Notes under the pieces: generated by a model
The model's input: the letters and a program-made list of their open reading frames with translations, nothing else
Told to the model about the DNA's origin: nothing
The model's database searches: none
Assembly (NCBI GenBank): GCA_964444885.1
Contig: CAYUIZ010000058.1
Location: 1 to 18,464 of the forward strand
Direction of reading: 5' to 3'
Origin: CAYRGQ01 sp964444885
Lineage (GTDB): Bacteria; Bacteroidota; Bacteroidia; Sphingobacteriales; Sphingobacteriaceae
Length of the DNA stretch: 18,464 bases
Translations under genes and position numbers: made by a program
Shown: in pieces, positions 6,795-15,761 of the stretch
Layout: each line of letters starts with the position of its first letter
Numbering within the stretch: position 1 is the stretch's first letter

Positions 6795-9700
6795 TCAAAA
6801 AAATACTGAAAATCACGCTTTGGTGCCTTGCCGGACTGCTCCTGCTCCTTGCGGGTTTGCTGTTTTCGCTTCGGTACGAGCCGGTCCAGACCTACGTCGC
6901 CCAAAAAGCGGCTAGCTACCTGTCGCGGCAGCTCGACACCCGGGTTTCGCTGAGTGGGCTATACCTCGACCCGTTCGCGTCTTTCGTGTTGCGTGATTTT
7001 TATATGGAAGACCGTGCCGGCGACACGCTCCTCTACGCCCAAGAGCTGAAAGCAGGCATTAACCTGGCGCGCCTACACCAACGCCGGGCTACCATCAGCA
7101 ACCTGCGCATTACGAACGGCTATTTCGCGCTGAAGCGTTACGCCGATAGCACCAATACCGCTTTCCTCGCAAATTATTTCGGTACCGGCCAGTCGAGTGC
7201 GCAAACCGCGAAGTCCAAGCGGATGCAGGTCGACCTCGGCGACATCAATCTGGAAAACATGCGCTTTTCTTATCGCGATTTCCGGAACACCGCCTCCGGC
7301 CGGCCAGGCGCCATCAACTACCAGGACATGCTGTTCACCGACCTGAACGGCACCTTTTCGGACATCGACTTGGATACGCATTGGTTCAAATCAACGGTCA
7401 GCAACTTGTCGTTGCACGAAAAAAGCGGCTTCCGCATCCGGGAGATGAACGCGTCCATGGTGCTTGACGCGGACCACATGGAGTTCAACGATTTGTACCT
7501 CGAGACCAACCGCAGCCGCCTCCGCAATTATTTATCACTTCATTACGGGCAGTTTTCCCAATTCGTACACTTCGTCGATTCGGTAGACATTACCCTATCG
7601 CTCAACGACGCGTACATCGACTCCAAGGATATCGAGTTTTTTGCGCCCGAAATGGTTAACACCCGGTTCGTGGCCAATATCAGCGGCGAATTAGGCGGCC
7701 GGGTCAACGCCATTCGCGGACAAGACGTCCTGTTGCGTACGGGCGAACGGACACGCCTGCGCGGCGACCTCCAAATCGACGGGTTGCCGGACATCAACCA
7801 AACCCTCTTCACCTTGCACCTCGAAGAGCTGGCCACGACCAGCGATGAAATCGAAACGCTAGTGCCCCAGCTGGCGCGCCAAACCCAGGTAAAACTACCC
7901 GACATCTTTGACCGCATGGGCGACGTCGTGTACCAAGGATCGATCATCGGCCTGTATAACGACTTCATAGCCGACGGCGCCATGCAAACCCAGCTGGGCC
8001 TGCTCGACACCGACGTCAACCTAACGTTGATCAACAAGGGCATTTATTCCGGCCGTATCGCCTCCCCTGCCTACCAGCTGGGAGAACTGCTGAACCACAC
8101 CGCCTTCGGACAGGCGGCCTTCGACCTTCAGATAGCCGGTGAGGGCTTTGTATTCCGCGAAATGGACAGCGAGATGCAAGGAACACTGGACTACATCAAC
8201 TATAGCGGCTACCGCTATGAAAACATCGACCTGCACGGCAACTTCCACGAGGCGCTGTTTGCCGGCCATGCGCAGATCGCCGACGAAAACCTCCAGCTGG
8301 AGTTCGACGGTTCGGTTAATTTCAACCCCAACCTGCCCGAATACTCCTTTGTCGCCACCATCAACGGCGCCAACCTCCATCCCACCGGCTTCTACACCAA
8401 AGATACTGTGCGTATACAGCATGCCGTATTGACCAGCGATTTTTCGGGCGATGCGCTGAACAATATCCAGGGCAACGTCCGGCTGGACAGTTTGCGCTTC
8501 ACCCATCAATCCGATTCGTTTGCCGTACAGAGCGTTCACCTGGTAGCCGAGGGCAACGAGAAACAGCGCACCGTGCAGGTAGCGTCCGACCTTTTTGACG
8601 GCGCGCTCAACGGCATCTCGGATTGGAGTACATTCGGGGCATATTTTCGATCCGTGGCCATGCGTTACGCGCCCTCGATGGACTTAGACAACCGTGCTTC
8701 GGGAAACCAGGAGTTTGACGTGGAGCTGCACGTCAAGGATTTTGCGCCCATCGCGCCTTTCGTTGATCCCAAACTGGCCATTGCCGACGGGCTCGCGTTT
8801 TCCGGTTACTTTTCGACCCGCGACAGCCTGGCCAACTTCAATCTCGTGGCACCCAGTCTCCAATACGGCAACATACGCCTCCAAAACGTGCTGATCGACG
8901 AATCCGCCAACCAGGACACATTGCTTCTTTTAGCCTCCATTGACCGGATTTCCCTGTCAGACAGCATTTACGTCGAGAACACCCACCTGAGCAACAAACT
9001 GGCCAACGACGTGCTCTATTTTGCCGTCACGGCCGGACAAGATACTGCCACCAACGGGATTGACCTCAATGGCAACATCCATTTTGCCATGGGCCAGCCG
9101 GCTAACGTGACGTTTGATCACTCCACGGTCCGTATCGAAGATGCCCGCTGGCAATTGCATCCGGAGAGTGCGATCAGCATCCACGACGACTACGCGGAGG
9201 TGCAATCCCTGTCATTCGCCCAAGGCGAACAACGGCTGGACCTGCAAGGCACTATTTCTGCAAACCCCGAAGACCAGCTTGCCATCCGTTTCCATAAATT
9301 CGACCTCGGCACGCTAAACCCCTTCCTCGGACGCTCGGGTATTGCACTCGCTGGCGCCATAGACGGCGACCTCTATGTGTATTCGGTCGCGAAAAATCCG
9401 TTCGGCGCCGCCGGACTGACGGCCAACGCGGTCAAATTTGGTACCGCGACAATCGGTGATCTTTTTCTCAATGCAGACTACGATCCCCTCACTCAAGCCG
9501 TCAACCTCAATGCCGAATCCATATACCAAGGCGTACAAACCATGTATGCATCAGGCACATACAACACGCTGGCCGACACCGATAAACTGGATGTAAACCT
9601 CACGCTCAACCAAAGCGAATTAGCGGTTTTCCAGCCCTTTCTCAACAATTTAGTGTCGGATATCCGTGGCACAATATCGTCCAAGCTACGTGTTTCGGGC

Positions 9701-11203
9701 TCGTTCAACAACCTCCAGCTCAATGGAACAAGCGAGTTGCACGACGCAGAATTTATCGTCGACTATCTACGCACCCGATACCGCATCAACGATGAGGTGC
9801 GTATCGCCAATAGCACGATCCTTCTGGAAAACCTAGTCTTGCGCGATGCCCGCAACAACACCGCCACGGTCAACGGAAGCGTGGACATGGCGAACCCGCA
9901 AGTTCCCGTTATCGACGTCGGTATCGATGCCAACAACGTCATGGTGCTGAATACGACCTACCGGGATAATCCGCTCTACTATGGCCGGGCCTACGGCACG
10001 GGGCGCTTTGAATTCCGCGGGCCGACCAACGCCATCCGTATTGACATCAAGGCACGCACGGAAGCCAATACGTCCTTCAGCATCCCGCTCAATGCAACCT
10101 CCACCATCAGCGATGCCGAGTTCATCACGTTCGTCGGCAAGGACTCGTCGACCGTCTCCTCCATGCCGTCGGCATTCCTCAGCGGAATGACCATGAACAT
10201 GGAACTGCAAGTACTGCCCGATGCCGAAACCAACATCTACACCGATCTGGGCGAATTAACCGGCCAGGGCGAAGGCACGATTTCACTCGGGATTTCCAGT
10301 CTGGGCGACTTCAGCATGTTTGGCGACTACGTTATTGATAATGGCCGGTTTACCTTTACCGCGCAGGATTTTATCAATAAGATTTTCGAGATCAACCAAG
10401 GCGGCACGATCCGCTGGACGGGTGAACCCACGGAAGCTACCATCAACCTGACAGCCGTCTATGCCCAGCGCACGAGCGTAGCGCCCTTGTATAATGCCGC
10501 TGGGGGCAACGCCAACGAGCAACGCGTGCTCGCCCAGGCCGAAATGAACCTGAGCGGCAGCCTGATGCGGCCAGACATTACCTTTGGCATCAATTTCCCG
10601 AACGAACCCTATATCAAGGACGAGCTGCAAAGCTACTTGTCCGACGTCAACAACATCAACCAGCAGGCGTTAAGCCTCATCGTGCGCCGCTCCTTCGCCC
10701 CGGGATCTTCTTCGGATTTCAGCCGCGAGCTCAACAACACACTCATCAGTGCCGGCACGGAACTCGCCTTCAACCAGCTCAACAATATCCTCGCCCAGTC
10801 GCTGAATTTGCGCTTTGTCGATTTCAACATCCGATCGCTCAATGACGCGAGCGCGTCGTTTCGGCTGTTTAACGACCGGGTCATTTTTACCGGCGGCGTT
10901 TCTGACCGAAGAAACCTGCAACTGCATGACCTCAACGTATTTGGGGACCGCATTGCCACGGATGCCGAACTCCTTTACCTGATCCGCAAAGACGGGCGGC
11001 TCGTATTGCGGGGAAGCAACCGTCTGAACACCAGAAACTTCCTTCTCAACCCCAACAACGACGAATATGTCAGTGCCGTAGGGCTTGTGTACCGGCAGGA
11101 ATTCAATTCCTTTGGTGAGTTTTTCCGGCGCATGACGACCTGGCGCTCGGAACGGAACGTCCAGGATGATCCCATGGACGAAGACGACGAATCGCCACTG
11201 TAA
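6794..11203 (+). CDS. tamB: TamB-like translocation/assembly protein (AsmA-like repeats, DUF490/TamB C-terminal domain)
   Basis: This is a very large envelope protein, about 1,469 aa from 6794, anchored in the inner membrane and expected to span the periplasm as a long beta-sheet groove. In other bacteria TamB is tied to lipid transport to, and protein assembly in, the outer membrane. After a Lys-rich start and one hydrophobic helix (about residues 7-25) comes EPVQTYVAQKAASYL, typical of Bacteroidota TamB. A long beta-rich body follows, rich in Asn, Asp and alternating hydrophobic residues. A C-terminal TamB/DUF490 region contains FINKIFEINQGGTIRW, LNLRFVDFNIRS and ends with LVYRQEFNSFGEFF. 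No ATG, GTG or TTG lies between the in-frame stop at 6767-6769 and a TTG at 6857, which would remove the helix. The start is therefore placed at the ATC of 6794; ATA at 6779 is the other candidate. DUF4260 follows after 29 bp. Confidence 0.9.
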   Translation: MKKILKITLWCLAGLLLLLAGLLFSLRYEPVQTYVAQKAASYLSRQLDTRVSLSGLYLDPFASFVLRDFYMEDRAGDTLLYAQELKAGINLARLHQRRATISNLRITNGYFALKRYADSTNTAFLANYFGTGQSSAQTAKSKRMQVDLGDINLENMRFSYRDFRNTASGRPGAINYQDMLFTDLNGTFSDIDLDTHWFKSTVSNLSLHEKSGFRIREMNASMVLDADHMEFNDLYLETNRSRLRNYLSLHYGQFSQFVHFVDSVDITLSLNDAYIDSKDIEFFAPEMVNTRFVANISGELGGRVNAIRGQDVLLRTGERTRLRGDLQIDGLPDINQTLFTLHLEELATTSDEIETLVPQLARQTQVKLPDIFDRMGDVVYQGSIIGLYNDFIADGAMQTQLGLLDTDVNLTLINKGIYSGRIASPAYQLGELLNHTAFGQAAFDLQIAGEGFVFREMDSEMQGTLDYINYSGYRYENIDLHGNFHEALFAGHAQIADENLQLEFDGSVNFNPNLPEYSFVATINGANLHPTGFYTKDTVRIQHAVLTSDFSGDALNNIQGNVRLDSLRFTHQSDSFAVQSVHLVAEGNEKQRTVQVASDLFDGALNGISDWSTFGAYFRSVAMRYAPSMDLDNRASGNQEFDVELHVKDFAPIAPFVDPKLAIADGLAFSGYFSTRDSLANFNLVAPSLQYGNIRLQNVLIDESANQDTLLLLASIDRISLSDSIYVENTHLSNKLANDVLYFAVTAGQDTATNGIDLNGNIHFAMGQPANVTFDHSTVRIEDARWQLHPESAISIHDDYAEVQSLSFAQGEQRLDLQGTISANPEDQLAIRFHKFDLGTLNPFLGRSGIALAGAIDGDLYVYSVAKNPFGAAGLTANAVKFGTATIGDLFLNADYDPLTQAVNLNAESIYQGVQTMYASGTYNTLADTDKLDVNLTLNQSELAVFQPFLNNLVSDIRGTISSKLRVSGSFNNLQLNGTSELHDAEFIVDYLRTRYRINDEVRIANSTILLENLVLRDARNNTATVNGSVDMANPQVPVIDVGIDANNVMVLNTTYRDNPLYYGRAYGTGRFEFRGPTNAIRIDIKARTEANTSFSIPLNATSTISDAEFITFVGKDSSTVSSMPSAFLSGMTMNMELQVLPDAETNIYTDLGELTGQGEGTISLGISSLGDFSMFGDYVIDNGRFTFTAQDFINKIFEINQGGTIRWTGEPTEATINLTAVYAQRTSVAPLYNAAGGNANEQRVLAQAEMNLSGSLMRPDITFGINFPNEPYIKDELQSYLSDVNNINQQALSLIVRRSFAPGSSSDFSRELNNTLISAGTELAFNQLNNILAQSLNLRFVDFNIRSLNDASASFRLFNDRVIFTGGVSDRRNLQLHDLNVFGDRIATDAELLYLIRKDGRLVLRGSNRLNTRNFLLNPNNDEYVSAVGLVYRQEFNSFGEFFRRMTTWRSERNVQDDPMDEDDESPL

Positions 11204-11232
11204 CTTTCTGGCAGGCAGCGTCTCTAACAGGT

Positions 11233-11583
11233 ATGCGCACCTTGTTAAACACCGAACACCTTGCCGTCCTGCTGGCTTGCTATGCAGCCACGCTCGTACT
11301 GGGTCACCCGTGGTGGCTATTTTTCGCCCTCTTGCTGCTTCCAGATATCGGGATGCTGGGTTATGCGGCAGGGCAGCGTGCTGGCGCTATTTGCTACAAT
11401 TTGTTCCACCACCAAGGTATTGCTGCCATCCTGATCATCGCCGGCTGGTACACCCAGTTGGAGTGGCTCGTTTTAGCGGGAATCGTCGTGCTGGGCCACA
11501 GTGCCATGGACCGCATGTTCGGGTATGGACTGAAATATTTCTCCGGATTTAAAGACACCCACCTGGGCCCGATTGGGAAGTAG
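11233..11583 (+). CDS. DUF4260 family small integral membrane protein
   Basis: This 116-aa protein has about three to four hydrophobic segments: residues about 9-22, 28-45, 60-75 and 78-90. The blocks LLPDIGMLGY, AICYNLFHHQG, GHSAMDRMFGYGLKY and the closing GFKDTHLGPIGK are characteristic of the DUF4260 family as I know it. The function of the family is not established. It lies 29 bp after tamB on the same strand, so co-transcription is likely, and it converges on uvrC with 33 bp between the stop codons. The conserved His, Asp and Arg residues near the membrane face (LFHH, HSAMDR) could be functional, but that is a guess from composition. Confidence 0.85.
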   Translation: MRTLLNTEHLAVLLACYAATLVLGHPWWLFFALLLLPDIGMLGYAAGQRAGAICYNLFHHQGIAAILIIAGWYTQLEWLVLAGIVVLGHSAMDRMFGYGLKYFSGFKDTHLGPIGK

Positions 11584-11616
11584 CGGCTGGTTTCATCACA
11601 GGGGGCACCGGCGTCC

Positions 11617-13428
11617 CTACGCTTCGCCAGCGTCTGCGAAATAAGCCAGTACGGCTGCCGTCTGCTTCGAATTGAGGACTTCACGCAGTTGTGCTTCAGT
11701 GGCTTCCCGCACGCGCTTAACGGATTTAAACGTCTTCAACAGGCGTTCGGCAGAGGTCTTCCCGATTCCGGGAATTTGTTCCAGTTCAGTCTGGAAAGTC
11801 TTCCGGCTGCGCTGATTGCGGTGGAAGGTAATCCCAAAACGGTGAGCCTCATCCCGCAGATGCTGGATGACACGCAGCGTCTCGGATTTCTTATCGAGAT
11901 ACAGCGGGAATTGGTCGCCCGGATAAAACAGCTCTTCCAGCCGTTTCGCAATGCCAATCACCGTCATTTGCTTGTCGATGCCCAGCTTTTTGAGGCTTTT
12001 GAGTGCGGCGGAAAGCTGGCCTTTCCCTCCGTCGATCACCACAAGCTGAGGCAACGGCTGCTCCTCGTCCAGCACGCGCCGGTACCGCCGGTAAACGGCT
12101 TCTTCCATCGTTGCAAAGTCGTTGGGGCCGTCGACGGTCTTGACATTAAAATGCCGGTAATCCTTTTTCGACGGGCTGGCATCCTTAAACACCACCACCG
12201 CGGAAACCGGGTATTTGCCCTGAAAATTCGAGTTGTCGAAACATTCGATATGCCGTGGCAGCACGTTCATGCGCAAGTCCTGCTTCATGCGGGTTAGGAT
12301 ACGCTCGGTGCGGATTTCCGGATTGAGTTTTTCGTATTGGTTGAGGCGCTCCTTTTTGAAGTAGGCCACGTTCTTTTGCGACAGCTCCAGCAGCTTCTTC
12401 TTCTCGCCTACCTTCGGCACGATAAACTTGAGCTTATCATCGGTGGCGATGTCGATGGCAAAAGGCACGACGATCTCCTTGGATGCGCTTTCAAAACGGC
12501 TCCGGATCTCGGGAATGGCCAGCGTGAGCAGTTCTTCTTCGGTTTCGTCCAGCCGCCGCTTCAGTTCGATGGTTTGGGTTTGGGTCACCACGCCGTTCAT
12601 TACTTTCAGGTAATTGACAAAGGCATAGCCTTGGTCAGACGCGATACTGAATACATCGATGTCGGTAATCGACGAGCTGACTACCGTCGACTTGCTTTGG
12701 TAGCGATCCAGCAAGTCCAACTTGCTTTTGATCTGATGCGCCTGTTCAAATTCCAACGCGCCGATCGCCTCTTCCAGCTGTTCCTTTAGCTTGCGGATGA
12801 CGACACCGATCCGCCCGTGCAGGATATTGCTGATATCGTCAATGTCGCGATTGTAGTCGTCCTCGTCCTGCAAGCCTTCGCACGGGCCTTTGCAATTCCC
12901 GATTTGATACTCCAGGCAAACCCGAAACTTGCCTTTAGCAACGTTGTCGGGCGTGAGCGATAAGTTGCACGTCCGTAGTGGGTAGAGTTCGCGTATGGTG
13001 TCCAGGATGGTGTGCATCATGCTCACCGAGGCGTACGGGCCGAAATATTTCGATCCATCCCGGATAACTTTCCGCGTGGGAAAAATCCGCGGAAAGCGCT
13101 CGTTCTTGATGACAATCCACGGGTAGGTCTTGTCATCCTTGAGCATCACGTTGTACCGTGGCTGATGTTTTTTTATCAGACTGTTTTCGAGCAACCAAGC
13201 GTCGATTTCGGTATCAACGATAGTGAATGTAATGCGGTTTATCTTGCGGACAAGTACGCGGGTTTTGCTGTTGAGCTGATTAGCTTTGACGAAGTAGGAG
13301 CCCACGCGGCTGCGCAGGTCTTTGGCCTTCCCGATGTAAATCAGTTCGCCCGCTGCGTCCCAATATTGGTACACGCCCGGCTTGCGCGGAATCTTTGCAA
13401 GTGCTTTTCGGTAGTCGAATGTCGTCAT
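11617..13428 (-). CDS. uvrC: UvrABC excinuclease subunit C
   Basis: UvrC makes both incisions around bulky DNA lesions in nucleotide excision repair after UvrA and UvrB locate damage. Domains in order: the GIY-YIG nuclease at the N-terminus (PGVYQYW and IYIGKAKDLRSRV, with downstream Glu in LLENSLIKKHQPRYN), a Cys cluster typical of UvrC (CNLSL to GNCKGPC), the UVR UvrB-binding motif (about residues 200-235), the RNase H-like nuclease with Asp398 in CFDNSNFQG, Asp466 in DGGKGQL and His529 in RDEAHRFGI (E. coli Asp399, Asp466, His538), and a C-terminal helix-hairpin-helix pair (IPGIGKTSAERLL). All active-site residues are present, and 603 aa is the usual length. It is the last gene of a minus-strand run, 57 bp after pbp1A, and so may depend on envelope-gene transcription. 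Confidence 0.97.
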   Translation of the reverse strand: MTTFDYRKALAKIPRKPGVYQYWDAAGELIYIGKAKDLRSRVGSYFVKANQLNSKTRVLVRKINRITFTIVDTEIDAWLLENSLIKKHQPRYNVMLKDDKTYPWIVIKNERFPRIFPTRKVIRDGSKYFGPYASVSMMHTILDTIRELYPLRTCNLSLTPDNVAKGKFRVCLEYQIGNCKGPCEGLQDEDDYNRDIDDISNILHGRIGVVIRKLKEQLEEAIGALEFEQAHQIKSKLDLLDRYQSKSTVVSSSITDIDVFSIASDQGYAFVNYLKVMNGVVTQTQTIELKRRLDETEEELLTLAIPEIRSRFESASKEIVVPFAIDIATDDKLKFIVPKVGEKKKLLELSQKNVAYFKKERLNQYEKLNPEIRTERILTRMKQDLRMNVLPRHIECFDNSNFQGKYPVSAVVVFKDASPSKKDYRHFNVKTVDGPNDFATMEEAVYRRYRRVLDEEQPLPQLVVIDGGKGQLSAALKSLKKLGIDKQMTVIGIAKRLEELFYPGDQFPLYLDKKSETLRVIQHLRDEAHRFGITFHRNQRSRKTFQTELEQIPGIGKTSAERLLKTFKSVKRVREATEAQLREVLNSKQTAAVLAYFADAGEA

Positions 13429-13485
13429 TTTCCAATAGGCCGCATACGCACGCCGCCGAAGCCGGCACGCGCGGCCATCCCTTCA

Positions 13486-15735
13486 TCAAAAGCCCAGCCG
13501 GTCGTCAAGCTGCGGCTGCTCCTCTTCGCCGTAGAAATTCTGATATTCGCTGCAATCCAGCGTTCGGGTCAGGCCGCCCTCGGGCAGTTCGAAATCTCCG
13601 GTGGAATAGCCCAAGCTCTCGTCGGCGTAAACTTTTTTCATGTAAATGGCAAACACCGGCAGGGCAGCATGCGCGCCTTGGCCTTGCGCCATCGAGGCGA
13701 AACTGATGCCGCGGTCTTCGGCTCCCGTCCATACCCCGCTAACCAATTCGGGGGTGATGCCGATATACCACGCGTCGGAGTTGTCGTTAGTTGTCCCGGT
13801 TTTGCCGCCCATTGGGTGGCGGATATCGTAGCGGAAGCGGATACGGCGCCCAGACCCCGCGTCCACGACGCTTTTGAGCATATCGACCATGATGTATGCG
13901 CTCTCGCTGTTCAGCACCTTATTCACCTTGGGGGCATGCTCGTAGATGGGTGTTCCGTTTTTGTCTTCAATCCGCAAGAGATAGGTAGGCTCGATCCACA
14001 CACCGTGATTGACGAAGGCCGAATACGCGCCGACCATATCAAAAACAGAAGCTTCGTAGGCACCCAGCGATATTGATGGATAGCTAGGAACATCAGCGGT
14101 AATACCCATGCGGGTGGTGAGGCTCGCCACCGGCGAGGCGCCTACCTCGTTGACCATGTAGGCCGTCGCGAGGTTTTGGGACTGCGCTAAGGCCGTCCGC
14201 AGCGTAATGGGGCTACCTGCCCGATTGTCGCCGCGCGGGCTCCATGCGTTCGGACCGCTTCCGATCGTCAACGGCACGTTCGGCACTTGGAAACAAGGCG
14301 AAAAACCGTTGTCTATGGCCACCGCATAGGTAAACGGCTTGGCCGTCGAACCCACTTGGCGTGTCCCCATTTTCACCTGGTCGTACTTATAATGCTCGAA
14401 ATTGATCCCGCCAACCCACGCGCGGACATAGCCGGTGTGGGGTTCCATCGACATCATCGAGTTGCGCAGGATCTGCTTGTTATAGCGGATGGAGTCCATC
14501 GGACTCATCGTCGTATCTCTATTGCCCTCCCACGTGAAGATGGTCATGGGATGAGGCGTATTAAAATCCTCTTTGATTTTATCTTCCGAGTAGCCGGCCT
14601 GCTTGAGCATACGGTACCGGTCTGACCGCCTCATACCGATATCGAGCAGTTTGGCGTTTTCGCCACGAAACAAATCCCGATTACCCTTTTCACGGTTGAA
14701 TTCCTCTTGCAGGCTTTTCATCCACTCGGCCTGCGCCTCCTCGGCATAGCGCTGCATTTTGGAGTTAATCGTCGTGTAGATACGCAGGCCATCGCGATCC
14801 AGGTCGTAGGCCGACCCATCGGCTTTCGTAATGGAAAGTTCGCTAAACGTCCGTTGTATCTCGCGCTTCATGACGGCCCGGAAATAGGGAGCCAGCCCTT
14901 CCGTATGGTTGGTCATCCGCATATCCAGCACCAAAGGCTCGCGCTGAAGCTCGAGCGACTGGTCACGCGTCAGGTAATCCATGCGTTGCATGTTATCGAT
15001 TACCACGTTGCGGCGCCGAATGGCGTTTTGCGGATAGCGCACCGGCGAATAAATACCCGGCCCTTTCAGCATGCCCACCAGGATGGCGGACTGCTGGGGG
15101 TTGAGCTCGTCAGGCGTGGTGTTGAAATACGTCCGTGCGGCGGACTTGATGCCAAACGTATTATACGCCCCAAAATCCACCGTGTTAAAATACATCGTGA
15201 TGATTTCTTCCTTGGTATAGTTCCGCTCGAGCCGCACAGCCGTGATCCACTCCTGAAACTTCTGAATAATACGCTTGCCCGTGCTGCGGGCGCGCCCCTC
15301 CGAAAACAGGTTGAGGGCCAACTGTTGCGTAATGGTACTCGCGCCCTGCCGCTTACCCACCAGATTATAGAAGATAATTGTAAAAGTACGCTTAAAGTCA
15401 ATCCCCGAGTGCGTATAGAAACGCTTGTCCTCCGTAGCGACCAAGGCTTGTACCAAGTACGGAGACAGCTCGTCGTAGCGCACGTTGGAACGGTTTTGAA
15501 CGAAATAAGTGCCCAGCACCACGCCATCCGAGGAAATCACTTCGGATGCCAGGTTGCTCTTGGGATTTTCCAGGTCTTCGAACGTTGGCAACTTGCCAAA
15601 CAACCCTAATCCTACGCTGAGAATAAACAGAAATCCCGCCAGAATCCCACCCACGATGATTGTCCAAAAAGTACGCGTGTAGCGCCGCGTATCTTCAAGG
15701 GTCAATCCGTTTTTCTTATTCTTCTGTTTCTTCAT
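13486..15735 (-). CDS. Penicillin-binding protein 1A, bifunctional peptidoglycan glycosyltransferase/transpeptidase
   Basis: This class A PBP polymerises lipid II and cross-links the resulting glycan strands at the outer face of the inner membrane. A short basic cytoplasmic tail (KKQKNKK) is followed by one membrane helix at about residues 25-47. The GT51 domain has EDKRFYTHSGID with catalytic Glu102, GASTITQQL and the QKFQEW segment. The transpeptidase domain has STAK with nucleophile Ser463, SQN at 519-521 and KTGT at 645-648. At 749 aa it is within the normal range for Bacteroidota PBP1A. The ATG at 15735 is supported by AGGA seven bases upstream. It sits 26 bp after porW and 57 bp before uvrC on the same strand. 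Several paralogues exist in such genomes (PBP1A, PBP1C types), so I do not assign mrcA or ponA firmly. There is no PBP1C C-terminal extension. Confidence 0.95.
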   Translation of the reverse strand: MKKQKNKKNGLTLEDTRRYTRTFWTIIVGGILAGFLFILSVGLGLFGKLPTFEDLENPKSNLASEVISSDGVVLGTYFVQNRSNVRYDELSPYLVQALVATEDKRFYTHSGIDFKRTFTIIFYNLVGKRQGASTITQQLALNLFSEGRARSTGKRIIQKFQEWITAVRLERNYTKEEIITMYFNTVDFGAYNTFGIKSAARTYFNTTPDELNPQQSAILVGMLKGPGIYSPVRYPQNAIRRRNVVIDNMQRMDYLTRDQSLELQREPLVLDMRMTNHTEGLAPYFRAVMKREIQRTFSELSITKADGSAYDLDRDGLRIYTTINSKMQRYAEEAQAEWMKSLQEEFNREKGNRDLFRGENAKLLDIGMRRSDRYRMLKQAGYSEDKIKEDFNTPHPMTIFTWEGNRDTTMSPMDSIRYNKQILRNSMMSMEPHTGYVRAWVGGINFEHYKYDQVKMGTRQVGSTAKPFTYAVAIDNGFSPCFQVPNVPLTIGSGPNAWSPRGDNRAGSPITLRTALAQSQNLATAYMVNEVGASPVASLTTRMGITADVPSYPSISLGAYEASVFDMVGAYSAFVNHGVWIEPTYLLRIEDKNGTPIYEHAPKVNKVLNSESAYIMVDMLKSVVDAGSGRRIRFRYDIRHPMGGKTGTTNDNSDAWYIGITPELVSGVWTGAEDRGISFASMAQGQGAHAALPVFAIYMKKVYADESLGYSTGDFELPEGGLTRTLDCSEYQNFYGEEEQPQLDDRLGF

Positions 15736-15742
15736 TTTGCAT

Positions 15743-15746
15743 TCCT
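15743..15746 (-). promoter_or_regulatory. Shine-Dalgarno-like AGGA before pbp1A
   Basis: On the minus strand AGGA lies seven bases before the ATG at 15735. It is the only well-spaced Shine-Dalgarno match in the window and supports this start. It also suggests independent initiation on the porW-pbp1A message, where the intergenic gap is only 26 bp. Confidence 0.5.
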
Positions 15747-15761
15747 AGTTTAGCGTTATTG

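Noticed and set aside
11584..11616. Possible bidirectional terminator between DUF4260 and uvrC
   Set aside because: The only pairing (GGGGC against GTCCC) has a mismatch and no T run on either side.
13012..14076. A 354-codon plus-strand frame spanning the uvrC-pbp1A junction
   Set aside because: It runs antisense to two well-supported genes and shows no protein family features.
14707..15609. A 300-codon plus-strand frame opposite pbp1A
   Set aside because: It is antisense to the GT51 and linker parts of a certain PBP and has no motif of its own.
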